A stretch of DNA of 27,348 nt. It comes from WHSV01 sp050694055 (GTDB taxonomy: Bacteria > Actinomycetota > CADDZG01 > WHSQ01). This document shows, in pieces, positions 1-6,842 of this stretch. Numbering within the stretch: position 1 is the first letter of the stretch; each line of letters starts with the position of its first letter. The notes beneath the pieces are model-generated. The model did not search any database. It saw only the letters and a program-made list of their open reading frames with translations, and was not told the DNA's origin. A program made the position numbers and the translations under genes. The DNA lies in NCBI GenBank assembly GCA_050694055.1, contig JBOGWX010000147.1, forward strand, positions 1 to 27,348, in the 5' to 3' direction.

Positions 1-36
1 GGCAGAGGATGGTGCGAGCGTGTCTGCTCCGCTGGC

Positions 37-116
37 GGCGGAACGATGTGATGCTGGAAACTGAGCTCTATGGCGGAACGATGTGATGCTGTTTACGGCG
101 GAACGATGTGATGCAG
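37..116 (+). repeat. Three direct copies of an 18-20 bp repeat
   Basis: The unit GGCGGAACGATGTGATGCTG occurs at 37-56 and 72-91, and again at 97-116 with one mismatch (CAG for CTG at the end). The first 18 bases are identical in all three. Copy starts are 35 and 25 bp apart, so this is not a simple tandem array. Each copy contains ATGTGATG, that is a start codon, an immediate stop and a second ATG. In the third copy the second ATG (111) is the likely start of the next gene. I found no further copy in the window. The function is unknown; upstream start-stop elements, a regulator site or a dispersed repeat are all possible. Confidence 0.75.
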
Positions 117-515
117 GCTGTCAGTTACCCTGTGAACGGAAACGATAGCGGTAGGTCACTCGAACCCTTGGCGGTAGTCAGGTGTCACCTGGCGGCGTTC
201 AACGAGCGAGATCTCGAGGGACTGCGCGCCGACCTCGCAGAGGAAGTGGTCTTCGCCACCGGCAGCGACATCGTCAGCGGCCGCGCTGCGGTATGCGAGT
301 TCTTTGGTGACGCCCTGTCGGGTTCGATCGAGCTCGAGCTACGCCTGAATCGAGCCATAGTCGACGGGAATGCGGTTGCCTGTGAGCTCATCGAGCGCAT
401 CAGCTCGGACTCGGGCACCAATGAGGTTCCGATCGCAGCCTTCTTCACGGTGGGCAACGGCCTGCTGCGCCACGCCAAGGTCTATCGGGAGGGAAGCGCC
501 GATCTGCCGGAGTGA
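111..515 (+). CDS. SnoaL-like / NTF2-fold protein
   Basis: A small soluble protein of about 134 residues. The stretch from roughly residue 20 (HLAAFNERDLEGLRADLAEEVVF) followed by a GR-A-V-EFF segment is the pattern of SnoaL-like or nuclear-transport-factor-2-fold proteins: an N-terminal helix with an 'AFNxRD' turn, then a curved beta sheet. This fold is used by isomerases, cyclases and ligand-binding proteins, so the substrate cannot be read from sequence. No signal peptide or membrane segment is visible. The start is uncertain: ATG 111 lies inside the third upstream repeat, GTG 108 is one codon earlier, and GTG 132 would still leave the whole domain. It converges on the epimerase gene, with 42 bp between stop codons. 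Confidence 0.7.
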   Translation: MQAVSYPVNGNDSGRSLEPLAVVRCHLAAFNERDLEGLRADLAEEVVFATGSDIVSGRAAVCEFFGDALSGSIELELRLNRAIVDGNAVACELIERISSDSGTNEVPIAAFFTVGNGLLRHAKVYREGSADLPE

Positions 516-545
516 AGAAGGAACTGCCCGCCCGGTCTGAAGGCG

Positions 546-580
546 CCCAGGTCACCCTTACCCGACGTCGGTCACCTGGG
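546..580. terminator. Possible bidirectional hairpin between convergent genes
   Basis: CCCAGGT (546-552) pairs with ACCTGGG (574-580). The loop contains the perfect palindrome CCGACGTCGG (562-571) and the TAA stop of the leftward epimerase gene (558-560). The position between two converging genes suits a shared terminator. There is no T-run on either strand, so an intrinsic terminator of the classical kind is not shown. Confidence 0.3.
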
Positions 581-1628
581 TGGCGCTCGCGCGCAGCGGC
601 CGTTGGGCGAAGTCAAGCATTCCTTCCGCCCAGCCGACCTCGGCTTTCCAGCCGAGCTCTCGCTCCGCTCTTGCGGGTGACCCTACGACGTGACGCACAT
701 CGGCGAGACGGTAACGTCCCGTGACCTCCGGTGCGGTCGCGCCGTCTAGAGCGGTCGTCAGCGTGCGCGCCATCTCAATGATGCTGTGCGGCTCGCCGGA
801 GGCGATGTTGAAACACCCGCGCGCGTCGCGTGCCTCGAGAGCGATTAGGTTCGCGCGCGCCACGTCCCGGACGTGAACGAAGTCGCGCAGCTGCCGCCCG
901 TCCTCGAAAACCCGTGGTGCCTCACCGCGCTCGAGCGAGGATCGAAAAACGCTCGCAACCCCTGCATAAGGCGTATCGCGCGGCATACGAGGCCCATAGA
1001 CATTGTGATACCGGAGGGCGGCAACCGACGCGGTCGTCTCGCGCCCGAACGACTGCGCGAGGTGCTCTTGATGGACCTTGGTCGCTGCATAGACGTTGCG
1101 GGGGTCGAGCGCGAGATCCTCGGTGGTGGGCTGTGCCACGAGCGTCCGGCCGCAGCGCGGGCAGGAGGGATCGAACCTCCCCCTCTCGAGAGCTTCCGGC
1201 GCGCGGGGGCCGGGTCGCAGCCCACCGTGACGCTCACAGCGATAGAGACCTTCGCCGTAGACGACCATGCTGCTGGCCACCACCAGACGCCCGGAGAAGT
1301 GCGTCGCATGCAGGGCAGCAAGCAGCGTCGCGGTGCCCATATCGTTGTGGCTCACATACTCGGTGACGTCGGCGAAGGATTCACCGAGCCCGACCATCGC
1401 CGCCTGATGGGACACCGCGTCGACGCCTCGCACAAGTCCCTCGAGAGAGACTCGATCCCGCAGGTCGATCTGAACGAACGTGGCCTCCTCGCTGAGGTAG
1501 GCGGGCTTACCACCGTGGGCTTGGGGCAGGAGCACGTCGATCACGACCACCTCGTGCCCCTCGGCGAGAAGCTGATCGACGACGTGCGAGCCGATGAAGC
1601 CCGCTCCGCCCGTTACCAGGACCCTCAT
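558..1628 (-). CDS. Extended SDR NAD-dependent sugar epimerase, dTDP-L-rhamnose 4-epimerase-like
   Basis: A 356-residue cytosolic nucleotide-sugar epimerase/dehydratase of the extended short-chain dehydrogenase family. The Rossmann glycine motif GGAGFIG is at residues 7-13, the catalytic serine region ASSMVVYGE at 118-126, and the YxxxK pair is Y180/K184. Between the serine and tyrosine is an insert with C131, H134 and CPRC (C156, C159), which may bind zinc. As I recall, this insert and the following PTxED segment are typical of dTDP-L-rhamnose 4-epimerases, so the product may be dTDP-6-deoxytalose. The ATG at 1628 overlaps the kinase stop as ATGA. In-frame sequence upstream of it lies inside the kinase gene and shows no fold. 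It is the last gene of the leftward operon. The family is firm; the substrate is inferred. Confidence 0.87.
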   Translation of the reverse strand: MRVLVTGGAGFIGSHVVDQLLAEGHEVVVIDVLLPQAHGGKPAYLSEEATFVQIDLRDRVSLEGLVRGVDAVSHQAAMVGLGESFADVTEYVSHNDMGTATLLAALHATHFSGRLVVASSMVVYGEGLYRCERHGGLRPGPRAPEALERGRFDPSCPRCGRTLVAQPTTEDLALDPRNVYAATKVHQEHLAQSFGRETTASVAALRYHNVYGPRMPRDTPYAGVASVFRSSLERGEAPRVFEDGRQLRDFVHVRDVARANLIALEARDARGCFNIASGEPHSIIEMARTLTTALDGATAPEVTGRYRLADVRHVVGSPARAERELGWKAEVGWAEGMLDFAQRPLRASATQVTDVG

Positions 1629-2836
1629 AACTTCTCGACGGGCATCGGCAGGCGCACGGTGAAGGCACAACCGCCGTTGTCGTTGCGCACGCTGATCTCG
1701 CCGTGATGGGCCTCCACGATGCCGCGCGCAATTGCGAGCCCCAGCCCGCCGCGCGCATCGCCGGGCGTGCGGGCCGTCTGACCCCTGAACGCGGCCTCGA
1801 AGACGCGGTCGATGTCGGGTTCTGGAATGCCGCCGCACTCGTCGGCCACCCTCACGTACGCGTGCATCTTCTCTACGCCCGTCTCGACGTGCACCAGACC
1901 CTCGTTGGGAGTATGCCGGATGGCGTTCTCCAAGAGATTGCGCAGTACTCGACCCATCTCGCGCGCCGAGAGATTCAGCTCGGGAGACTGCCCGTCGAGC
2001 TCACCCTCGAGCCGCACCCCCTTAGCCGACGCGATACTCGACGCCGACGACAGAGCGTCGGACACCAGATCTCCTAAGGAGACGCGCTCGAGTTCGAGAT
2101 GGAGGTTCCCGGCCGTGATCCGGCTGAGCTCGAAAAGGTCGTCCACCAGCCCCGACAAGCGATCCACCTCGGTGCGAATGGCTACGTGATAGCGCGCAAC
2201 GGTTGCATCGTCGTCGACGACTCCGTCCTCGAGCGCTTCCGCCATGGCCCGAATTCCCGAAAGCGGAGTCCGCAGGTCGTGGCTCACCCACGCAACCAAC
2301 TCTCGTCGAGAGGCATCGAGGGCGCGCTCCCGCTGCTGCGCCTTCAGTAGCCGTTCGGACATCTCCTCGAGCTCGTCGGCGAGCGCAGCGAACTCGGCCG
2401 GAGCGGGTCGCCTGAGCGCGGGCGAAAAGTCGCCCCCGCCGATGCGGCGGGTCGCGGCGGACAGCGAGCGACGGGCTTCCGAGATGCGTTGTCCGAGGAT
2501 CAGAGCGAAAGCAACCCCGATGGTGCCCGACGCGACGAGCACGACCGCCAGCGCGCTGAGATCGTGCTGCGAGATGAACATCGCCCGGGAAGCGACGATC
2601 GCTCCGATGGCCACCGCCGCAACGGCCGTTATGGCCGCGATGGAAGCGAGCAAGGCTATGGACCGCCGCCGAGCACGATGCATGATGACCCCGCCGAGGA
2701 GGCCGGCGGCAAGTGCACCGAGTCCGGCATAGGCGACGAGGAGTATCGAATCGCGCGCCGGAAGGTTCAACATCCTCGCCGTGCCGATGGCCGCCACCGC
2801 GCCTGCCGCGAGCACGAGCAACAAAGGGCGCCTCAT
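1625..2836 (-). CDS. Membrane sensor histidine kinase, HAMP-HisKA-HATPase type
   Basis: A 403-residue kinase. Four hydrophobic segments (about 4-22, 31-52, 59-82 and 94-115) are joined by very short loops, so there is no sizeable extracytoplasmic sensor domain. This is the layout of intramembrane-sensing kinases. A HAMP-like linker follows (about 116-170). The phosphoacceptor H-box SHDLRTPL has H186, the N-box is LRNLLENAIRHTP (about 298-310), the G1 box is VADECGGIP (about 330-338) and the G2 box is GGLGLAIARG (about 363-372). The ATG at 2836 overlaps the response regulator stop as ATGA, and its own TGA overlaps the epimerase start. It should phosphorylate the regulator encoded just upstream. 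The signal is unknown; a membrane lipid or lipid-linked sugar state is a reasonable guess from the neighbours. Confidence 0.93.
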   Translation of the reverse strand: MRRPLLLVLAAGAVAAIGTARMLNLPARDSILLVAYAGLGALAAGLLGGVIMHRARRRSIALLASIAAITAVAAVAIGAIVASRAMFISQHDLSALAVVLVASGTIGVAFALILGQRISEARRSLSAATRRIGGGDFSPALRRPAPAEFAALADELEEMSERLLKAQQRERALDASRRELVAWVSHDLRTPLSGIRAMAEALEDGVVDDDATVARYHVAIRTEVDRLSGLVDDLFELSRITAGNLHLELERVSLGDLVSDALSSASSIASAKGVRLEGELDGQSPELNLSAREMGRVLRNLLENAIRHTPNEGLVHVETGVEKMHAYVRVADECGGIPEPDIDRVFEAAFRGQTARTPGDARGGLGLAIARGIVEAHHGEISVRNDNGGCAFTVRLPMPVEKL

Positions 2837-3543
2837 GTGTCGAACCTGTAGCCAACGCCCCACACTGTGACCACATGCTTGGGCTGAGCAGGATCAGACT
2901 CGACTTTTTCGCGCAACCGCCGTACGTGTACGGTCACCGTCGACTTGTCGCCGTAGGTGTAGCCCCACACCCGCTCGAGCAGTTCCTCGCGCGTGAAAAC
3001 TCGTCGTGGATGCATCATCAGGTAAACGAGCAGCTCGAACTCGCGCGACGTCAGCTCGACCGCACGGCCGGCGACTCTGACCTCGTGCGCCTGGAGGGCG
3101 ACCAGGATGTCACCGGCCTTGAGCTCGCCCTGAGCGGCCTGAGGGGCGAGCTCGCCGTTGGCACGACGCAACACGGACTTGACGCGCGCGGTCAGCTCGC
3201 GCGGCGAGAAGGGCTTCGCAAGGTAGTCGTCGGCACCCAGCTCGAGACCCATGATGCGATCGCTCTCCTCACCGAGCGCGGTCAGCATGATTATCGGCAC
3301 GGCACTCTCCGCACGAAGCCGGCGGCACACTTCGAGCCCGTCCAGGCTGGGAAGCATGATGTCGAGGACCACCAGGTCGACCTCAGGTCGAAAGCGCTGT
3401 ATTGCGAGAGCACCGTCGGCCACGACCTCGACACGAAAACCCGCGCGCTCGAGGTAGCGCCCGGCCACTTCGGAGACCGTCTCGTCATCCTCGACCAATA
3501 GAACGAAGGGACCGTCGTTCACCTCGGTCCGCTGAACGTTCAC
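2833..3543 (-). CDS. OmpR/PhoB-family response regulator
   Basis: A 236-residue DNA-binding response regulator. The receiver domain (about 13-125) shows the acidic pair D19/D20, phosphoacceptor D61 in VVLDIMLP, T88 in MLTA and K109 in AKPF. The C-terminal winged helix (about 145-236) shows the family pattern LTSREFELLVYLMMHP, VWGY, STVTVHVRRLREKVE and GVGYRF. The GTG at 3543 is chosen because it overlaps the upstream membrane-protein stop as GTGA and falls just before the receiver fold. A second GTG lies one codon upstream. It is the partner of the kinase encoded next. Its target promoters are not identified; the divergent promoters at 4863-4972 are the obvious candidates. Confidence 0.95.
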   Translation of the reverse strand: MNVQRTEVNDGPFVLLVEDDETVSEVAGRYLERAGFRVEVVADGALAIQRFRPEVDLVVLDIMLPSLDGLEVCRRLRAESAVPIIMLTALGEESDRIMGLELGADDYLAKPFSPRELTARVKSVLRRANGELAPQAAQGELKAGDILVALQAHEVRVAGRAVELTSREFELLVYLMMHPRRVFTREELLERVWGYTYGDKSTVTVHVRRLREKVESDPAQPKHVVTVWGVGYRFDT

Positions 3544-4862
3544 CACGGCGTTCTCACTCCCGTTTGGATGGCCAGCGCCGCTATCGACTGCAGCACCAGC
3601 ATTCCACGAGCGCGACGCAATTCGAAGCTCGCGCACGCGGCCAGGACCCACGGAAGCAGAATCAGCCAGATGCGCTCGACCTCTCCCTTGGAGAGACCGC
3701 TGACGTTCGCGGCCGCGACCGCGACGAGGGCTGCGAGGACCAGAGGAGATGCCGGTGACCCGCGCAGTCGGCCGAGCCCCACCGCCACCGCCGGACCCAG
3801 CGCCAGAGCGAACGCGCCCAAGTTGGCGACGACGAAGTAGCCGAAGGGCCGCTGCGAGGCGACCCCGGCTTCGTATCGCCCGACGGTCGCGGACAGACCA
3901 TCCGGCCACCAGAAACCCGTCGCGGCAAAGACTGCTACCACCGCGGCGACTCCCGCCGCCGCGACGACGAGTGGACGAACCCGCCGCTGGACCAGCACCA
4001 CGGCCAGTGCAACCGCCCCCAATGACATGACTCCGTAGGAGAGAAAGAGAGACAGCCCGAGCAGACCGCCGGCGGCGAGGTTCAGAGGGTCCGACCGGCG
4101 TCGTGCACCGAGCGCCAGCAGCGCGATCCCCCACGCGCTCACGCCCATGAAGAACGCATCCGCCGAGGTTGCGATCCAGATGGCCGCCGGGGACAGCGAG
4201 AAGAAGGGTGCGAGACGCCGAGCAGGCGGTTCGTCCGAGGTCGCTCTTACGGTGATCATGGTGGCCGCCGCGGCAGAGACCCCGGTCGCGAGGACGAGAA
4301 CCGTCGCCGGAACGGCGCCTCCCAAGCCGAGATGTGCCAGCGCCCAAAAGATCAGGGTCATTCCGGGAGGGTGACCCTGGGCATGGAGCGAGAGTGCTCC
4401 CAGGTCTTCCACGTAGAAGGCGAGGAAGTCGCTCACCGACTCGATCCGGTCTACGTTCACCAGGTAGTCGTGCGGGCCGGACAGAGGTGCCGTGAGCGCA
4501 CCGGCGCCATCGACTAACGCCAGTGACACCGCCCAGAGGGACGCCGCAAGCGTCGTCGCGACCAGCAGCGAGCGCCACGGCAACCTCCGCGCGGCGCGGG
4601 GGCCGAACCAGATGATCGTGCCGGCGACCGCGACACACAGAAGCGTCGCCGGACCGACGCGCAGATCGAAACGGCCGAACAGCGGAGGAGCGAGAACGTT
4701 GGTCGCATAACTCTCGTTGACCGCTCGGCCCCATAGGGCTACCCCAAGAACGAGTGCGCACCAGCTCGCCAAAGACAGCGCGTCTCGGCGCGCAAGACCT
4801 CTTCCAAGCGACGAGACTTCGGGCAAGGCCTCGTCGCGTCGGATGTCAACGCGAACGCTCAT
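3540..4862 (-). CDS. Polytopic membrane protein, GT-C glycosyltransferase-like
   Basis: An integral membrane protein of 440 residues with roughly ten hydrophobic segments. A large loop after the first few helices carries HDYL (131-134) and HAQGHPPG (160-167), and near the C-terminus there is SKGEVERIWL (about 391-400). These resemble signatures of actinobacterial GT-C-fold membrane proteins, which transfer sugars from polyprenyl-phosphate donors on the outer face of the membrane. No classical DxD is obvious, so catalysis is not proven. I place the start at ATG 4862, because TACTCT lies exactly 6 nt upstream as a leaderless -10 box. An in-frame GTG at 4931 would add 23 residues and has no ribosome-binding site. 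It is the first gene of the leftward operon. Confidence 0.72.
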   Translation of the reverse strand: MSVRVDIRRDEALPEVSSLGRGLARRDALSLASWCALVLGVALWGRAVNESYATNVLAPPLFGRFDLRVGPATLLCVAVAGTIIWFGPRAARRLPWRSLLVATTLAASLWAVSLALVDGAGALTAPLSGPHDYLVNVDRIESVSDFLAFYVEDLGALSLHAQGHPPGMTLIFWALAHLGLGGAVPATVLVLATGVSAAAATMITVRATSDEPPARRLAPFFSLSPAAIWIATSADAFFMGVSAWGIALLALGARRRSDPLNLAAGGLLGLSLFLSYGVMSLGAVALAVVLVQRRVRPLVVAAAGVAAVVAVFAATGFWWPDGLSATVGRYEAGVASQRPFGYFVVANLGAFALALGPAVAVGLGRLRGSPASPLVLAALVAVAAANVSGLSKGEVERIWLILLPWVLAACASFELRRARGMLVLQSIAALAIQTGVRTPW

Positions 4863-4868
4863 CACGTG

Positions 4869-4874
4869 AGAGTA
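4869..4874 (-). promoter_or_regulatory. Predicted -10 box for leaderless transcription of the leftward operon
   Basis: On the minus strand TACTCT is followed by exactly 6 nt (CACGTG, itself a palindrome) and then the ATG at 4862. No Shine-Dalgarno sequence precedes this ATG. A TANNNT box ending 6-8 nt before the start codon is the usual form of leaderless actinobacterial promoters. No convincing -35 was seen. Confidence 0.45.
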
Positions 4875-4960
4875 CGTACCGATGAGCAATCGAAAACCTC
4901 GCAGGCGCATTGTTTCGCACTTCGTAATCACTTTTCGGCGTTGAAGCGCACGCTCGTCGG

Positions 4961-4966
4961 TAGGTT
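4961..4966 (+). promoter_or_regulatory. Predicted -10 box for leaderless transcription of the rightward operon
   Basis: TAGGTT is followed by exactly 6 nt (GCGATC) and the ATG at 4973. No Shine-Dalgarno sequence lies at the usual distance. The geometry is identical to that of the divergent gene and of the gene at 8449. Confidence 0.45.
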
Positions 4967-4972
4967 GCGATC

Positions 4973-5620
4973 ATGCTAGATGTCATCCTTCCGGTGCTAA
5001 ACGAAGTGGAGGCGATCCCCTTCGTCCTTGGGCGCATGCCGCCGGGGTTTCGTCCCTTGGTGGTGGACAACGGCTCCTGCGATGGTTCGGGACCACTGGC
5101 GGCCCGGCTCGGCGCACGAGTTGTTCACGAATCGCGCCCGGGCTTCGGGGCCGCCTGCTGGGCCGGACTCGCCGTCGCCGAATCCGCGGTCGTCGCCTTC
5201 ATGGACTGCGACGGGTCACTCGATCCTCAGCAGCTTCCGCGGGTCACCACTCCGGTCGTCTCCGGCGAAGCCGACCTGCTGATCGGCTGCCGGCGCGCGG
5301 AAACGGGGGCCTGGCCCCCTCATGCGCGCATCGCCAATCTTTTCCTGAGCCACCTGGTCGAGAGAAGGACGGGGCTCCGGCTGCGAGACATCGGTCCCAT
5401 GCGGGCCGCCCGTCGTGATGCGCTTCTCGAATTGAATCTGCAGGACCGCCGTTTCGGTTGGCCGCTCGAGATGGTGCTGAAGGCGCACGAGTCGGGCTGG
5501 CGCATCCACTCGATCGACGTCGGCTATCACAGGCGCGCCGGGCGGTCGAAGGTGACGGGAACCGTTCGTGGGACCCTACGAACCGTTGCAGACATGTCCA
5601 GAGTCATGCAGCACCGATGA
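4973..5620 (+). CDS. Family 2 glycosyltransferase (GT-A fold)
   Basis: A 215-residue soluble or membrane-associated glycosyltransferase. It starts directly with the GT-A core: LDVILPVLNE (2-11), the nucleotide-binding DNGSCDGS (32-39), the metal-binding DxD in FMDCDGS (D78, D80), and the C-terminal acceptor part with RRFGWPLEMVLKA (159-171) and a GRSK segment. It resembles polyprenol-phosphate sugar transferases and the glycosyltransferases paired with DUF2064 proteins. It lacks the C-terminal membrane helices of dolichol-phosphate-mannose synthases. It is the first gene of the rightward operon and overlaps the next gene as ATGA. The donor and acceptor are unknown. A plausible role is to charge a polyprenyl phosphate used by the divergently encoded GT-C-like protein. 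Confidence 0.88.
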   Translation: MLDVILPVLNEVEAIPFVLGRMPPGFRPLVVDNGSCDGSGPLAARLGARVVHESRPGFGAACWAGLAVAESAVVAFMDCDGSLDPQQLPRVTTPVVSGEADLLIGCRRAETGAWPPHARIANLFLSHLVERRTGLRLRDIGPMRAARRDALLELNLQDRRFGWPLEMVLKAHESGWRIHSIDVGYHRRAGRSKVTGTVRGTLRTVADMSRVMQHR

Positions 5621-6261
5621 CGAGCGCGCGCACCGTCATCGTCATCGCCAAGGCACCCGAGCCGGGTCTCTGCAAGACGCGTCTTACTCCGCCGTGCAGT
5701 CCGTGCGAGGCGGCGCTGCTGGCGGCCGCCGCGCTTCAAGACACTCTCGACGCAGTTATGGCAAGTCGCGCACAACGGTGTGTGCTGGTGTTGGAGGGCG
5801 AGCCCGCGGACTGGCTTCCCTGCGGTTTCGAGGTGATAGCGCAACGAGGACGAGGCCTGGACGAACGGCTCGCGGCGGCATTCATCGATACGGCAGAACC
5901 CAGCGTGCTCGTGGGAATGGACACGCCGCAGGTGACACCCGCGCTCTTGACCTCGGCCCTCGACGCCCTCGAAGATGCCGGCGCCGTACTGGGTAGCACG
6001 CTCGACGGCGGATTCTGGGCCGTCGGCCTCCGCCGCCCGACCGCAAGAGCCTTCGCCGGCGTTCCCATGAGCACCGCCGGCACCGGTGGAGCTCAACACC
6101 GCAGGCTCGAGAGCCTCGGATTGAGCGTGACGATGCTGCCGCGGTTGCAAGACGTCGACTACTACGACGACGCACTCGCAGTGGCCGCCACGGTCCCCGA
6201 CTCCCGCTTCGCGAAGACGCTCGAAGCGCTCGACCTCGATATCCGAGAGCGAAGCGCATGA
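5617..6261 (+). CDS. DUF2064 (TIGR04282-type) nucleotidyl/glycosyltransferase-like protein
   Basis: A 214-residue cytosolic protein with the GT-A-like fold of the DUF2064 family. The N-terminal nucleotide-binding loop is AKAPEPGLCKTRL (11-23), the metal site is GMDTPQ (100-105) and DGGFWAVGL (130-138) follows. Family members are often encoded next to a family 2 glycosyltransferase, as here, and are thought to handle nucleotide-activated substrates. No reaction is established to my knowledge. The ATG at 5617 overlaps the upstream stop as ATGA; longer in-frame sequence upstream lies inside the preceding gene. A short N-terminal variation (PPCSPCEAA) puts two cysteines after the loop. Confidence 0.88.
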   Translation: MTSARTVIVIAKAPEPGLCKTRLTPPCSPCEAALLAAAALQDTLDAVMASRAQRCVLVLEGEPADWLPCGFEVIAQRGRGLDERLAAAFIDTAEPSVLVGMDTPQVTPALLTSALDALEDAGAVLGSTLDGGFWAVGLRRPTARAFAGVPMSTAGTGGAQHRRLESLGLSVTMLPRLQDVDYYDDALAVAATVPDSRFAKTLEALDLDIRERSA

Positions 6262-6842
6262 CCGCTCGCCTGGTGGCCTGCGACGGAACGGTGGTGAGAC
6301 TCGAGGTCGAGCGCTACATGTCAACGCCGTCGGCTGCCGAGCAAGAGTTGCTGATGCGCGCGCCCGCCCCGGTGCTCGACGTCGGATGCGGACCCGGCCG
6401 TCACGTTCTTGCCCTCGTCGAGAACGGGCGTGTCGCCCTTGGTGTGGACGTGGCGCCCACCACCATCGACATGGCGAGATGCAAGGGCGCACCGGTTCTA
6501 CTTCGCTCGATCTTCGACCGCGTTCCGGCCGCCGGCAGATGGGGGTCGGCGCTATTACTCGACGGAAACATAGGCATCGGAGGCAACCCCGAGTCGCTGC
6601 TGACGCGACTAGGCGAGCTGCTGCGTCCTCACGGCAGGGTGCTTGCGGAGCTCGAGCCGCCGGGCGCAGGGACACGATCTCTCCGAATGCGGATCGAATC
6701 CGCGGGGATCACCACGCCCGCCTTCCCCTGGGCTCGTGTGGGCGTAGACGACGTAAGTGCCCTGAGCCTGCGTGCGGGCTTCGAGCTGGACCACCTCTGG
6801 AGTGCGGAAGGTCGATGGTTCGTGAACCTGAGACGGCAGTGA
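6258..6842 (+). CDS. Class I SAM-dependent methyltransferase
   Basis: A 194-residue cytosolic methyltransferase. Motif I is VLDVGCGPGRH (39-49). The acidic residue after the second strand is in GVDVAP (about 61-66). The post-motif region LLDGNIGIGGNPESLL and the motif III-like LLRPHGRVLAELEPPG are also visible. The protein is short, with a small substrate domain. The ATG at 6258 overlaps the DUF2064 stop as ATGA. Its place between a sugar/nucleotide transferase and a molybdoenzyme suggests methylation of a glycan or lipid intermediate, but the substrate is not readable from sequence. Confidence 0.88.
   Translation: MTARLVACDGTVVRLEVERYMSTPSAAEQELLMRAPAPVLDVGCGPGRHVLALVENGRVALGVDVAPTTIDMARCKGAPVLLRSIFDRVPAAGRWGSALLLDGNIGIGGNPESLLTRLGELLRPHGRVLAELEPPGAGTRSLRMRIESAGITTPAFPWARVGVDDVSALSLRAGFELDHLWSAEGRWFVNLRRQ

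Noticed and set aside
1..116. CRISPR array at the left edge
   Set aside because: Repeats are only 18-20 bp with spacers of 5-15 bp and three copies, which does not fit CRISPR repeat-spacer sizes, and no cas gene is near.
1629..1838. 5' extension of the epimerase frame into the kinase gene
   Set aside because: The extra 70 residues are Arg-rich out-of-frame kinase sequence; the Rossmann motif starts right after ATG 1628, which has a 4-bp overlap with the kinase stop.
3544..4761. 5' extension of the response-regulator frame
   Set aside because: It translates the out-of-frame membrane-protein gene. The receiver domain begins just after GTG 3543.
6386..6838. 5' extension of the molybdoenzyme frame
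   Set aside because: It reads the methyltransferase gene out of frame; the first hydrophobic helix comes after GTG 6839.
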